A DNA stretch of 64,000 nt from Aurantiochytrium sp. KH105 (GCA_003116975.1 BGKB01000034.1:1-64000); one strand, 5' to 3'; shown: positions 20,271 through 32,023, numbered from the stretch's first letter. The notes: generated by a model not told the origin, from the letters alone. Numbers and translations: made by a program.

Positions 20271-20563
20271 CAGTCAGTTGCTCATAGCTATCCCTGATAC
20301 CGATATTCATGCAGTAACTCAAGGTAAATTCGCAGCTTTGAGGTCCGAAATGGAACAGAATAACGACCGCTTCTTTCTGGAGTCGCTGTAGCATCGCTCA
20401 CACGCACAAGTTCTGGCAACGTTCGATGCCGTCACCGTTATCCAATCTCCCATCGCTTGGAAATGCAGTATAGCATTATCGGACTTCCGCAAAGAAAAAC
20501 GAAGTGAAGGCGCAAGTCTAAAGTCATCATCATTTAACAATCGACAAAATGTACTTTTGAAAA

Positions 20564-22817
20564 TCATGTTGCGACCTTGCCCGCGGGAGCGGCAACGGGT
20601 GGCGCTGGCTGTTGCTTGGGCGCTAATTTAGACGTTTCGCTCGCTCCCCCAACACCGCCGGCCTCATCGTCCTCCTTCATGGTGGTCATGCGGCGCACAG
20701 AGGCCGGCAGGGGCTTGCCCTTGATCACGAGCTGGATGTGCTCTGCAGTGAGACTCTCGTGATCCAAGAGGGCCTTGGCGAGGCGGTGCAGCTCCTTTTT
20801 GTTTGATCCGAGCAACTTGCGCGCGCGGTCATATGAGGCATTCAAGATAGCCTTGACCTCGGCGTCGACACGCTGGCGCGTCTCGTCGCTGATGGGCTGC
20901 CGATCTGTTGGCACAAAGACGACGCCAACCTCGCTGCTACCCATGCCGTAGCGCTCCACCATGGCGCGAGCGATTTGCGAAGCCTTTTGAATATCCGAAG
21001 AAGCGCCGCTTGTGACGTAGTCGGGGCCAAAAATGAGCTCCTCGGCGGCGCGTCCTCCCATGCATACATCGAGCTCCGCCAGCATTTGCCGCTTCGTCCG
21101 CTGCAGCATATCCTGCTCCTCCGGGAGCTGATGCACCATGCCAAGCGCCTGGCCTCGAGGCATGATGGTCGCCTTGTGAATGGGCATTGCGGCTGGTGTC
21201 TTGAGCGCCATGAGCGCGTGTCCGCCCTCGTGGTACGCTGTGACCTCGCGGACCTCCTTGGGAATGATGGCCGATCGCCGCTCGGCGCCCATAAGCACCT
21301 TGTCCTTGGCGTACTCGAGGTCCTCGGTCGTCACGGTCTCGGCGCCGATCTTGGCAGCACGCAGGGCCGCCACGTTCACGATGTTGGACAAGTCGGCGCC
21401 GCTCGCACCGGGCGTGCCGCGCGCAATGTCCAGTGCCTTCACGTTGTCCTCATGCGGGACCTTTTCCAAGTACAGCTTGAGGATCTCGGTTCGGTCATGC
21501 AGGTCGGGGAGCGGGACGACAATGTTGCGGTCAAAGCGACCTGGGCGGACGAGCGCCGGATCGAGAACGTCGGGAAAGTTGGTCGCGCCGATGATGATGA
21601 CGCCCTCCGAGTCGCGAAAACCATCAAGTTCGACGAGAAGCTGATTGAGCGTCATCTTCAGGGCCTGCTGCTCCTTGAGCGCGCGAGTTGACCCGATGGC
21701 GTCGATCTCATCAATAAAGACGATGCACGGACTGGCCTTTTTCGCGGCCTCAAAGAGGTCACGCACGCGACGCGCACCGACGCCCACGTACATTTCCTCA
21801 AAGTCGGAGCCGGCGGCATGGAAGAAGGGCACGCCCGCCTCGCCCGCAATGCACTTTGCCAGCAGGGTTTTGCCCGTTCCGGGAGGGCCGGTCAGCAGGA
21901 CACCCTTGGGCAGTTTGCCTCCAAGACGCGTGAACCGCGTCGGGTCCTTGAGGTACTCGACAATCTCTTGCAGCTCGTCCTTGGCCTCCTGAGCGCCCTT
22001 TACATCCTCAAAGGTCTTGCCAGTCACACCCACAAAGGCCTTGACCTCGCCAGAAAGCCCGCGGGGCATCATTCCCTTGCCGTCCACGAAGTTGTCAAAG
22101 GCGTACCAGACGATGCCCGCGAGTGCCAGGAGACGGGCGATCCGCCAGAACTGCGTCTTCATGTTGCCCTCCACGATTTGCACCTGCACGGGCGCGGCGC
22201 CCTCGCCGGCCTGCCCAGCCTGTTGTGCTGCCAGGAACGGGTTCGCACTCGAGAACATTCCGCCCATGCCGGAGCTAGCGCCGGCCCCGGCGCCAGCGCC
22301 AGGCCCGGCGCCTGCGGCATGCATTTGGTACCCGTGTCCGCCCATGGCGCCGTAGTAGTTGGCGCCTGCCATGCTGCTCCCGCCGTGGCTGCCCGTGGCG
22401 TTGGCGAGCCAGCCTCCGGCGCCGGCGCCGGGCATGGCGGTGCTGGCCGCATGGCCATAGCCGGCGCCTGCGCCTTGCGCGTTTCGCATAATGTCGTCCA
22501 TGGACGTGCGGTCGAGGCGGCCGGTCGCGACGAGCGCCTTGAGATACTCCTTGAAGACGCCCTCGTTGCTCGCAAACCTTCCGGACTCGTAGCGCTGGAG
22601 CACGATTTCCGGCGATATCTTGCCGACCTCGCGCAGGAACTTCTCCTGCACGACGCTGTCCGCCACCCTCATGTTGGCCTCGTCCTCGAGGCGCTCGAGC
22701 CTCCCGCGGCTCCGGGAGGAAATCGTCCGGGCCCTGCTCGCCGCGCAGACGCCTTCCCGAAGCCGAGCCGCCCTGCGCACGAGGCCGCCTCCGCCCGCAC
22801 CAGCGCCGCTGCCGCCA

Positions 22818-22848
<31 letters not shown>

Positions 22849-22891
22849 CGGCGTGCGTCCTGGCCCACGTCCTTCCGCCCGCGGAGAGCAT
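20564..22891 (-). CDS. YME1: Mitochondrial i-AAA protease (YME1-type, FtsH family)
   Basis: 775 residues. The N-terminus is Arg/Ala-rich and lacks acids, fitting a mitochondrial presequence. One membrane helix is seen at ~247-265 ([14 protein letters not shown]), as in i-AAA rather than the two of m-AAA enzymes. The AAA module has Walker A GPPGTGKT (335-342), the pore loop MYVGVGA, Walker B IVFIDEID, and arginine fingers in RPGRFDR. The M41 metalloprotease site is HEGGH (554-558) with [10 protein letters not shown] supplying the third zinc ligand. The enzyme degrades inner-membrane and intermembrane-space proteins. The Ala run near residue 16 is coded by a GCT repeat. Gly/Ala-rich residues ~140-210 are unusual low complexity. 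Confidence 0.95.
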
Positions 22892-24268
22892 CTTCCCCGC
22901 GCCGCTGCTCGTCGCCCTCGCGCTGCTGCTGCTCGAGCTCGCCCTGCTCGCCGGGGCTCTCCGCCACGCGCCTCTCGCGCGGGCGCCGGCGGCTGCGCGG
23001 CGGCTGCTGCGCTCCGCGCGGCTGCTGCGCTCCTCGCGGCGGCGGCTGCTGCGCTCCGCACGCGGCTCGCGCGGGCGTCGCGTCGCGTCGCGGGCGGGCG
23101 GGCCTGGTCTCGCCGAGCGCTCGGGGTCTGTCTACTCCCGCGCGAAAGAAAGAAAGAAAGAAAGAAGAAGGAGAAGGCTCCGGACGCGATGCGCGCCGCA
23201 CAGTCGCGTAACTAGTGCGCACTAGTCGCGCCTGACCCGGCCATGTGGCGGCTGCTTTCTGCGTGGACGCGACAGCGACACTCGGCGCGAGATCGAGGGT
23301 CCGCGGAGGGCCAGGCAGGAGGGCGGACGACACGCGAAGGCGGAGCGGAGCGGGGAGGGAAGAAGTCGGAGCGGCGACCTGGTGCATGTATGTTGTACCA
23401 TTGGGAACGGTAAAAGGTGGATTGCGGTCTCAGGAAATGACGGCGACCATGAGGAATCTTGCAGGCGCGCAGGGAGGGAGACCGAGGTTGCCGCGGGAGA
23501 GATCGATTGTAGTGTACACCGCGAGCGAGGTTCTCTTTTCGCTAAGAAAAATCAAGTTGAAAGAGCAGCGGTGCGGGTGCTCGCTTTCGCGCAAAGGTTC
23601 CCAGCTTTTCGCAAATTGTGGACCTCGCGCTTCGTCCCAGTTTCGTTCCTTTCGCCGAGAAAGGCAAGTCGAGCAGAGCCTAATCGCAGCATGCAAGACG
23701 CCCGCGTCGGCGCGAAGACCATCTCCGGCAACGTCGAGGCCGAGCTCGCTGACGTGCCCTTCTCCGTGTGCTGAGGCTGAGTAAGTGAGCGAGTGAGTGG
23801 AGTGACCTAGGCCTAGCTAGCGAGTGTGGTATACTCCATACCGACGAGAAGAGACCAGGGCGGGCCTGACCCGCTCAGCAGCAGCAGCAGCAGCAGCAGC
23901 AGCCAAGCCGGGAGGAGAGATACCCAGACCCTCAACGATCTTCGCCGCGCTCTGGCGCGGAGAGAGCGCAGCGGCGAGGGCGCCGGCTGCCACTCTCACG
24001 CACGCAAGCAAGCACGCACGCGAGAAAGCAAGCGCGCTCGAGAGCGAGTGCGCTCGCGCAAGTACGTTCGCGGCGTCGGCTCATCTGGCCCGTGCGAGAT
24101 CGGGCGCCGACGCTTCTGAAGCTCGCTCGCGCGCGCGCGGCTTGCCGTGCAGAGTCCTGACGTGTCTCTGCAACGACCGTCGCGAACCGAAGCGAAGAAG
24201 ACGGCATCACTCTGAGCCGAAGCCGAGGAAGAGCAAACAGGACCTTCCGATAGAATACAGCAAAGAAG
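22892..24268. other. Divergent promoter region between YME1 and PIKfyve genes
   Basis: About 1.4 kb. Holds (GAAA)n at 23143-23166, (CAG)n at about 23880-23905 and many GC-rich boxes. Open frames over 22.9-23.8 kb are low-complexity Arg/Ala products on both strands and are not called. Confidence 0.5.
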
Positions 24269-27200
24269 ATGGAGTACCAGAGCTTTGGCGCGCTGCTGAC
24301 CAATGCTGCCGCCGGCGGCAGCGGCGGGAACGGTGCGAGTACGTTTGCCTTGTCAACGCACGACGACCCCTCATTACAAAAGAACACGGCTGGCGCCAAG
24401 GAAAACCTGGTGCGACGGAAATCGCGTCGGTCCCAGCACCCCGCCGAGGAAGGCGCCTGGACCGGAACCCCGCCTCGACAAGAGTCTCCCGAGAGGGGCA
24501 GACGGCACGTCGTGTTTGAGCTCAACGAAGACGGTGAAGAAGGAACAAACAGAACAGAGGGTCTTCGCAACGCAGATGCGCTACATTCAGGGGCCACCGA
24601 CAAATCCGAGCCGGGACACCCAAGCGTCTTTCGAAACAGGAGGAACTCCAAGCTATTTTGGATGGACGATAGCGCTGCCAAAGCCTGCTGCAATTGCGAA
24701 GCTCCCTTCACCATGCTCTTGCGACGTCACCACTGTCGTGCGTGCGGATTTATCTTCTGTGGCAGCTGCACAACAAAACGCCTCGACGGCGCCGATTATG
24801 GACTCACAGGCCAAGTGCGCGTCTGCGATGGATGTTACAACTACGCTCGCCGTGTCAAAGACGGTCTCAGCCGGGACCAGCGACATCACAGTCATCGTCT
24901 ACGAGCCCAGGATTCATCACATCAACAGGGCGACGATGACGACGACGATGACGACGACGAAAGCGCAGGCAAGGCAAGAATACCGACCACGACTGCTGTA
25001 AGCGCCACCGCCTCTCCGTCGAATGACCGCGGCGCAAGTCAATCCACGTCTGCTGCTGGCGAGGACTTTTCGGGCGCGCGAAGAACCGTGGCGAGCAATC
25101 TTGGTCGAGGCCCCGCGCTTCGACCCAGAGTCCATCTCCTTGTTGACGACGACGACGATGACGACAACGACGACGACGACGACGATGACGATGAAAACGG
25201 CGCTGACGATCGTCATCATCGTCATCAACAACAATATCACCGTGATCATGTTGGAGGCAGCGAAGTCAATGCCATACTTAATGGTCGTGGTCGTGCGCGC
25301 GCAGCGACGCAAGGCGGCACAGGCACAGAGCCCCCGGTAAGAGCTCCGTCGACACCTGACGCTGCAGAATCGCGCCGAAATGGACGGCGTCCGTCGCTCG
25401 CAAAGTCTGCGGGCCGTGCATCAAGCCGCCGGCTCCTGGAACCCATGGATCTAGTCGACATTCTTAACATGGACGACGACGGAACCGGAGCAGCCGGCAT
25501 TGCCCGTCTCGGGCCTTCGCGCTTTAGCAAGCGAGCTACGCTGCAACGATCAAACGTGCACGGCCTCCGCGCGAGAAGCAATAGCTGGGATGGCAAGCCA
25601 AGCGAGCGCCACGAAGCCGTCGACGAAAAGATGCGTAGCAACAGCTTCAAGCGCATCGCATCCCGCAATACGCTAGTGGAACCCATGCAGTCTGTCGATA
25701 GTTTGCTCAAAGCTCACGCAGCCAGCGATGCCTTGAACCTCGGCGACAAAGAAGCCGTCGCGCGATACCAGCGAGACATTCTCGGTAGACGTCTCGATAA
25801 GGCCGTGCAAAGGCTCGTGGCTTCGCGCGTGAGTGCTCTGCGAAATAAGCGGCCAAGCATCATCCTCAGCGACGAGGTGGAGACCGAATGGAAACAGACG
25901 CTGACGCGTATTGGCAAGCAATTCTGCAGCGCTGTGCGCCCATACAACATGGACTTTGATGGCTACTGCAAGCTCGTCTCGATTCCCGGGGGCAGCATTG
26001 GCGAGAGCATCCTGCTCAACGGCGTTGTTTGCCAACGACACGTCGTGCACCGTCTCATGCGCCAGCACATTGTGCAACCGCGCATTTTGCTTCTCGAGGG
26101 CGCGATTGAGTTTTCGCGGGAGCGCAGTCGCATCAGCTCTCTCGACACGTTGCGCGAGCAAGAGCAACACTACATGGAGCTTGTGGTGCACAAGATCACC
26201 TCCATGGGCGTGGACCTTCTCGTCGTGGGCAGCAGCGTCTCGCGCATTGCTCAAGAGCTATTGCTCGAGGCCGGTGTCTCCGTTGTGATCAACGTGCAGA
26301 TGCGTCTGCTCGAACGCATCTCGCGTCTGACGGGAGCCTACCTTTTGCCTAATACTGACCTCATGAGCATTCTCCCCAGCAACTCGGACACTCTCGAGGA
26401 TTGGGACCCCCGCGGGACATGCAAGCTCTGGACCATGCGAACCTTTTCAACAAAGCTTACAGAGGCACAAAAGGGCGAACAATTTGAGCAAATCGCGCCA
26501 CGAAACCAGCGAGGACCGCCGCGCAAGACACTCATGTTTTTTGAGGGTTGCCCGCCTCGCCTCGGCGCCTCAGTGTGTCTTCGCGGTGCCAGCCCGACCA
26601 CCTTGCGCCACATGGAGGCTATTCTTACCAGCCTCATTACCACCACGTACACGATCCGGCAGCAGAACCGCCTTTTCCGAGACATTGGCGTCTTTATCGG
26701 GGAGGATCGTCTCACGAAACCCGCCCTCATTACCCAGGAAGATGCCATGCTCGAGGCAGATCACATGCAGGTTTGCAAGGTCTCCATCTGCGAGAAAGAC
26801 CAGATGCATCCAGCCGAGCTCAAGCACCTCAGCTTTGGCACCATTGGCAGCGATCTCACTCTTGGCGACTACTTGCGCTTTCGCTGCTTCAAGTCTGCGC
26901 CCAACGTCCCGCGCCACTCGCAGCGCTCTGGGCCGTCTTCTACGATTGCGGTAAACAATTTGGCCGCCTCGAGTGTCGCCTCGGCAACGCGTGCCGCTGG
27001 CCAGCAAACCACCTCTGACGCGAGCAGTATCGGCCCCTCCGGATCCGCGGGGTATCCTGGCTCGTCGCTCTCGACACCGCCGCTTTACCGGAGCAACAGC
27101 GGCGTTGCTGGTGACAACTTTGCCGGCGGATCGCAAGCTGCAGGTGCTGGCAACCTCGCCTCGGAAGACGATCCGGACGCTCCTCAGAGCACAGACTTTT

Positions 27201-30200
27201 CGGACGGAGGCGAAGATGGTGGACCCTTTGGGGGAACCACTGGCGCTGCCGACGCAGTGTACTGTGTGGGCGAAGGCCGAGTGTACGTGTTCACGGGCTC
27301 TCTCAACAAGAACGATGAGACGCATGCGTCGCTGCGCGATAGTCTCGCCAACATTCGACGAGAGTACGTGGCAAGTGGAATCCGCAGGCTGCAGAATTCT
27401 GAGTCAAATCGTCGATCGCGCGCCCTGCCCATCAAGAACCTGCCAATCCTCACCTGGTCCGAGTGCCTCAAGTGCGACGCGACAACCGAGTACAAGGTTC
27501 TTTCCAAGGATGCGGAAAGTCTTTCCTTTTCGCGGTGGCTACAGCTCAAGCTTTTCTACAAGGCCCGCAATGTCTCGTCTCTGTTCGACTCGACGCAGCT
27601 GCCCCCACCTTGCAAGCACTCTATCTTTCAGGACTACGTTACGTATTATGAGCTGCGTGGCCAAGTTGCGGGCTTCGAGTACGAAAAGCTTGTGCCCTTT
27701 GAGACAAATCTCTATGCCTCGGACCCGGAGAAGCCACGTCCTCTCCCGAGGTACGCGGAGCGTTGGCTCACGGAGACGGTCCGAGGTAAGCATGACGAGC
27801 TTGTCGACACGCTCAGCGTGGTTGAAACTGCATTTCTGGACCAGAAACTTATCCCCTATGTGGATGCTATTGCCGAAGCAGAGTATTCTCTGGCTGGCGC
27901 CGAAAAGCTCATCTCAGAGGTCCGCGACGGCGTAGCAGCGCTTCGTGGCACTCTCAAGGATGAGGAGCACTTGCACGAGCTAAGTGTTTTGGAGCTGTAC
28001 CGCGTGCGTCGGAACATTATCCTTAGCGTGAACAAGTGGAATAAGGCACTGGCGAGTCTGCGCGAGTCTGAGGCGCGGGAGAGCCCTTCCGTGCCATCGC
28101 GCGGCGACCTAAGGCGTCCGCGCACTTTTTCAGACAGCGATTTGAAGGACGATTCTTCCGAGGATGGGGGCGATTCCGCGCCTACGCCGCTGGATCTCAC
28201 GCGCTCCACGAGCGTCCCTCACCACAAACCGAAATCCAGCAGCAGCGGGGCCTTGCCGGTCCCGACACGACTCCGCGTCTTCGACGCGCAAGACTCGCTG
28301 AGCACTACCAGTGACCCCGTGAAGAGCCGATCCATGCGCGAACACCGCGCATCGGCCTCGCTTTTGGATCCGGTGGACCTTCCGTTGGGGTTTTTGCTGC
28401 GCGGACGACCCAATCTCCCAGAAGGCTTTGGAAATCGTATTGTTTTTGTCTACGACGATGAGCCCACGTCATGGATCGCGCATGCTTTGAACTCGATGGA
28501 TCACCGGCAAGGCCTCTTTGCGCTGGCAGAGGAGCGCAATCAAATGGACAACTTCCAGAACGGTAGATGGCCCAAGGTGATGCGAGCGCAGCTCGTTGAT
28601 CCTCGCAGCTCGGCGCTCGCGCTCAACTTTAGCGACACGCATGGGCTGGAGCAGCTCAACTTGCATTTCTCAGTCAAAGTGTACTGCCCGTTGCAGTTTT
28701 TCGCGCTGCGACAGGCGCATCTCAACTGGCGGCGGGCCAAGGGAGGGCGTCTCGATCCGGAGATGACCTTTCTCGAGTCGCTCTCGCGGTGCGACCACTG
28801 GCGGGCCACGGGAGGCAAGTCTCGCTCCGTGTTTCTCAAGTGCCGCGACGGGCGTTTCATCGTCAAGTCAATTTCTTCCGAGGAGCTTGACATGTTTCTC
28901 TCGCTGGCTCCCAGCTACTTTAATCACCTCGCCAATGTCAGCGAGAAGCATCTCCCGAGCGCGCTGCTCAAGATCGTCGGTGTGTACACGGTGACTTCCA
29001 AGGAAGGGCCTTCGAGCGTGGTGCAGCAAATGAGTTCCAAAGTGTCCTCGCGACTAAATCTTGCGGACTTGGACGCTGGATCTGTGCAGGCCTTGTCCCA
29101 AGAGCTGAACATGCGCAAGATCTCCCAAACGCCGCGGCACCAGCATGCGGATCTACCTTCGCCAACGGGTTCTCCGACGCCGCACCCGTTGCTCGGCAAG
29201 CAGCAACAGCAGCAGCAGCAACAGCAAGATGGCTCGGGGCAGAGTCTTTGTCAGGAATCCCGAGCGGAGGAGGCCCTGCGTGTCTTGCAGGCGCCGCCGA
29301 CGCCTCCTCTTGGTCCCGTGAGGGCCTTGCCTCCGGAGCGACGCGTCACTCTCGCCTCGAATGTTGTAGAGGTCCACGAAACGGCTGACCCAAAGAGGGC
29401 CGACCGCGGCGCACCGAGCTCTGAGACATCGCCTCGGGAAGCGACCAAGACCACGGTTAGCTCCTCCAAGCCGGACCCTGTCGTTGACTCTGCACTGGAC
29501 GCGCTGAGCCTGCGACACTCGCGCGACGATGCAGGCGGGACGTTTACTACTACTGCCAGTGCTGCCAATGCTACTACTAGTGCGGGGGACGACGATTCCT
29601 TTTCACAGGCTTTGCCGCGGCTGACGCCGACCGTGGGTGGCCTTGCTAGCACTGAAGGAGCGACGGGGATTTCTGCGAAGCGATCCAAGGGAGAGATTGG
29701 AATTGTACGCCCAGCGACGGCTAGCGTGGCGGCGACGACTTCGGATGGGAAAACCGCAAGCACTCCGCGAAGGGGCTCTGCCAAGTTGGCAACCTCGTCG
29801 TCGTTGGCGGCAGGTCATGATTCTGGTGGGGCGGCCTCTGGCTTGCTCACTCCGAGTGTCAGCGTGGGGAGCAATGCGAGCAGCGTGGATGTTACTGCGA
29901 GCAAAAAGACCGGAGCGAGTGCATCTGGCCCACAGACGAAGGCCAAGCTCGGCGACGATGGCGTCAGCGGGGTCACTGCAGTCATGGCTGCAACCAGGGA
30001 AAGTGGGCCTGGTGCGGCGTCCGTGGCGGCGGATGGGTCGAAAGTGGACTCGGGCGGTCCGGAGGCAGAGATGAATGGGGGGGCGTCTGCGACTGCAACC
30101 CCCCCTCCTCCTCTTCCTCCTCCTCCTCCTCCTCCTCAGGTTTCGCAAGCTCCTTCTCCCCCTCCTCCTCCGCCTCCGAGTGCACCCGAGCGCCAGTCCA

Positions 30201-30817
30201 AGACGCATTACATTGTCATGGAGAACCTTTTCCCCCCGGATGCGGTCTTTGAAGCCAAGTTCGATCTCAAGGGTAACTTTCGGAATCGGCTTGTGGCAGC
30301 GCCCAAGAAAGGTGAGGTTCTTTTGGATCGCAACTTTCGAGCGTACACGAATGGAGTCCCTCTGTCGATGACTCCGAGCGCAAAGCGCGAGCTCCGCGAG
30401 ACCATTGAGCGCGACACGGAGTTCCTCGAGCACGATGAAATTGTAGACTACTCGTTGCTCCTCGGGATCCCGGCGCGTGGTCCCCGCGCGCCGGAAGATC
30501 ACTGGGGAATGGGGCTTGGCGGGGACGACGATGGCAACGAGGGTGTGGAGTCTGGGGCGGAGGAGAGCGCACCGGTGTTGCAGACGGGCATTATTGACTT
30601 TTTGCAGCTTTACAATTATCGCAAGATGATTGAGTCGAATGTGAAGCGTGCCGGCATGATTGCGGGACAGCTCGAGCCGACGGTGATCGAGCCAAGCAAT
30701 TACCGTGCACGCTTGCTGCGTGCTGTGGATCGCAACTTTATCGGGGTGCCTCCGCAGCCTTCCTTTGGAAAGCCTGGGTCGAATGGTGCGTCTGTTAGCA
30801 ATGCAGAAAACAAGTAG
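24269..30817 (+). CDS. PIKFYVE: FYVE-type phosphatidylinositol-3-phosphate 5-kinase (PIKfyve/Fab1)
   Basis: 2182 residues, ATG in AAGATGG. FYVE domain ~131-195 with all signature parts: WMDD, LRRHHCRACG and RVCDGC. Asp-rich runs coded by GAC repeats follow (~225 and ~293). A TCP1/GroEL-like domain lies at ~578-706 (GESILLNGVVC, LLEGAIEFSRER, GVDLLVVGSSVS). Next is the Fab1 Cys-rich region (LTWSECLKCDATTEYKVLSK). The C-terminal PIP kinase has SRSVFLKCRDGRFIVKSIS, ENLFPPDAVFEAKFDLKGNF, DYSLLLGI and GIIDFLQLYNYRK, so it looks active. Between kinase N-lobe (ending near 1575) and C-lobe (from ~1977) sits a ~400-residue low-complexity insert with poly-Gln and poly-Pro. The enzyme makes PI(3,5)P2 on endosomes and controls endolysosome traffic. 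Confidence 0.97.
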   Translation: MEYQSFGALLTNAAAGGSGGNGASTFALSTHDDPSLQKNTAGAKENLVRRKSRRSQHPAEEGAWTGTPPRQESPERGRRHVVFELNEDGEEGTNRTEGLRNADALHSGATDKSEPGHPSVFRNRRNSKLFWMDDSAAKACCNCEAPFTMLLRRHHCRACGFIFCGSCTTKRLDGADYGLTGQVRVCDGCYNYARRVKDGLSRDQRHHSHRLRAQDSSHQQGDDDDDDDDDESAGKARIPTTTAVSATASPSNDRGASQSTSAAGEDFSGARRTVASNLGRGPALRPRVHLLVDDDDDDDNDDDDDDDDENGADDRHHRHQQQYHRDHVGGSEVNAILNGRGRARAATQGGTGTEPPVRAPSTPDAAESRRNGRRPSLAKSAGRASSRRLLEPMDLVDILNMDDDGTGAAGIARLGPSRFSKRATLQRSNVHGLRARSNSWDGKPSERHEAVDEKMRSNSFKRIASRNTLVEPMQSVDSLLKAHAASDALNLGDKEAVARYQRDILGRRLDKAVQRLVASRVSALRNKRPSIILSDEVETEWKQTLTRIGKQFCSAVRPYNMDFDGYCKLVSIPGGSIGESILLNGVVCQRHVVHRLMRQHIVQPRILLLEGAIEFSRERSRISSLDTLREQEQHYMELVVHKITSMGVDLLVVGSSVSRIAQELLLEAGVSVVINVQMRLLERISRLTGAYLLPNTDLMSILPSNSDTLEDWDPRGTCKLWTMRTFSTKLTEAQKGEQFEQIAPRNQRGPPRKTLMFFEGCPPRLGASVCLRGASPTTLRHMEAILTSLITTTYTIRQQNRLFRDIGVFIGEDRLTKPALITQEDAMLEADHMQVCKVSICEKDQMHPAELKHLSFGTIGSDLTLGDYLRFRCFKSAPNVPRHSQRSGPSSTIAVNNLAASSVASATRAAGQQTTSDASSIGPSGSAGYPGSSLSTPPLYRSNSGVAGDNFAGGSQAAGAGNLASEDDPDAPQSTDFSDGGEDGGPFGGTTGAADAVYCVGEGRVYVFTGSLNKNDETHASLRDSLANIRREYVASGIRRLQNSESNRRSRALPIKNLPILTWSECLKCDATTEYKVLSKDAESLSFSRWLQLKLFYKARNVSSLFDSTQLPPPCKHSIFQDYVTYYELRGQVAGFEYEKLVPFETNLYASDPEKPRPLPRYAERWLTETVRGKHDELVDTLSVVETAFLDQKLIPYVDAIAEAEYSLAGAEKLISEVRDGVAALRGTLKDEEHLHELSVLELYRVRRNIILSVNKWNKALASLRESEARESPSVPSRGDLRRPRTFSDSDLKDDSSEDGGDSAPTPLDLTRSTSVPHHKPKSSSSGALPVPTRLRVFDAQDSLSTTSDPVKSRSMREHRASASLLDPVDLPLGFLLRGRPNLPEGFGNRIVFVYDDEPTSWIAHALNSMDHRQGLFALAEERNQMDNFQNGRWPKVMRAQLVDPRSSALALNFSDTHGLEQLNLHFSVKVYCPLQFFALRQAHLNWRRAKGGRLDPEMTFLESLSRCDHWRATGGKSRSVFLKCRDGRFIVKSISSEELDMFLSLAPSYFNHLANVSEKHLPSALLKIVGVYTVTSKEGPSSVVQQMSSKVSSRLNLADLDAGSVQALSQELNMRKISQTPRHQHADLPSPTGSPTPHPLLGKQQQQQQQQQDGSGQSLCQESRAEEALRVLQAPPTPPLGPVRALPPERRVTLASNVVEVHETADPKRADRGAPSSETSPREATKTTVSSSKPDPVVDSALDALSLRHSRDDAGGTFTTTASAANATTSAGDDDSFSQALPRLTPTVGGLASTEGATGISAKRSKGEIGIVRPATASVAATTSDGKTASTPRRGSAKLATSSSLAAGHDSGGAASGLLTPSVSVGSNASSVDVTASKKTGASASGPQTKAKLGDDGVSGVTAVMAATRESGPGAASVAADGSKVDSGGPEAEMNGGASATATPPPPLPPPPPPPQVSQAPSPPPPPPPSAPERQSKTHYIVMENLFPPDAVFEAKFDLKGNFRNRLVAAPKKGEVLLDRNFRAYTNGVPLSMTPSAKRELRETIERDTEFLEHDEIVDYSLLLGIPARGPRAPEDHWGMGLGGDDDGNEGVESGAEESAPVLQTGIIDFLQLYNYRKMIESNVKRAGMIAGQLEPTVIEPSNYRARLLRAVDRNFIGVPPQPSFGKPGSNGASVSNAENK

Positions 30818-31127
30818 GGCGTTCGTTTCTTGTTTTCCCGGCATGAGAGAGGATGGTGCATGCCGGTCAAAGGTTGGCGTGCGCGTGGACAGTGTTTGAT
30901 GTGTACATTAGAACTTTTAGAAAGAAAGGTGAGCGTTTCTTATCTCTTTTTTAGATTTCTAGCTGTTGGTGTGATTCTGTTTTACTTGCGTGCGAGAGAT
31001 GTGTGAGACTTGTGACATGATTGCGCTGCCGATGTTGCTGGTATTGATTGAAGTTGCTGGTGAGAGAGGTGGTGCCACTGTCGATGACGGACCTACGCAC
31101 CAAAACAGCAGTCAGAGCAGCAGTTAA

Positions 31128-31130
<3 letters not shown>

Positions 31131-31176
<46 letters not shown>
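31131..31176. repeat. (CAG)n trinucleotide repeat
   Basis: About 15 uninterrupted CAG units in non-coding sequence. Confidence 0.95.
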
Positions 31177-31178
<2 letters not shown>

Positions 31179-32023
31179 TCAACCGATCAGTCTCAGAACT
31201 GACTGATTTTCGAGAGATAAAAGACGGACATCGGGCCATAAGTCAGGTCACTCCCTCGCCGCCTCGCAAGCTAACGTATAACATAATGAAAGAGGCGAGA
31301 CCACCCAGCCATTGCGGCCCGCCTGGTCCAATTACGCGTTGGGACTGTTAAAGGCTGTTGGAGCGAGCTTTCGCTTGCGCCCCCAGGGTTCAGCCGGTGA
31401 ATGTGTGTGTGCGCGCGCGCGCGCACGAAGTTGATCATTTTTGTTGCCGCAGCATCGATGCAAGCAAGAGCCCAGCCCTTCTTCTCTCTCTCCCCCACTC
31501 TTTCCCCTTTTATTTTGTCGATTGGGTGGGAAGAAGAGGAGCTCGTTTGACGTGCAAGCTAGCTAACTAGCGAGCGACCGAGCGAATGAGCATATCTTTG
31601 CGCCTTCTTCCTTTTCCTTCCTCGATTTCATTTGAAAGCGAAGACCCTTTCTCTTTCTTTCTTCTTTCGTTTTTGATTTGACTCTTTCTATCTCGCGCAC
31701 GCGCGCGTACACAACGTGCCGCTTGGTGCGATGTATCACACGAGGTAGAGTTTCTCTCCGTTTTCTCATTCGACTCTCTCATTTGATGCGGGTCGAACGA
31801 AGCGAGCGCCTATCCATTCGTTCATATTCCCCCTCGTTCCGCAAAAGAAAATGAGCGAGCGAGCGAGCGAACAAGCAAGTGAGATGAGATGTGCGGGCCG
31901 CTGACCGTATGGCATGCAGACACCAGCAGCAGCACCAGCAGCAGCAGCGGCATTAAGCAAAGCAATGAAAAGAAGCGAAGAGAAGAAGCCAGACCGTCGG
32001 CCGAACGAGGCGGGAAAGGAAAG

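Noticed and set aside
21818-23215. 465-codon plus-strand frame
   Set aside because: Lies antisense to the YME1 gene; no domain, low-complexity Arg/Ala end.
29603-30844. 413-codon minus-strand frame
   Set aside because: Antisense to the PIKfyve C-terminus; Arg/His-rich with no motif.
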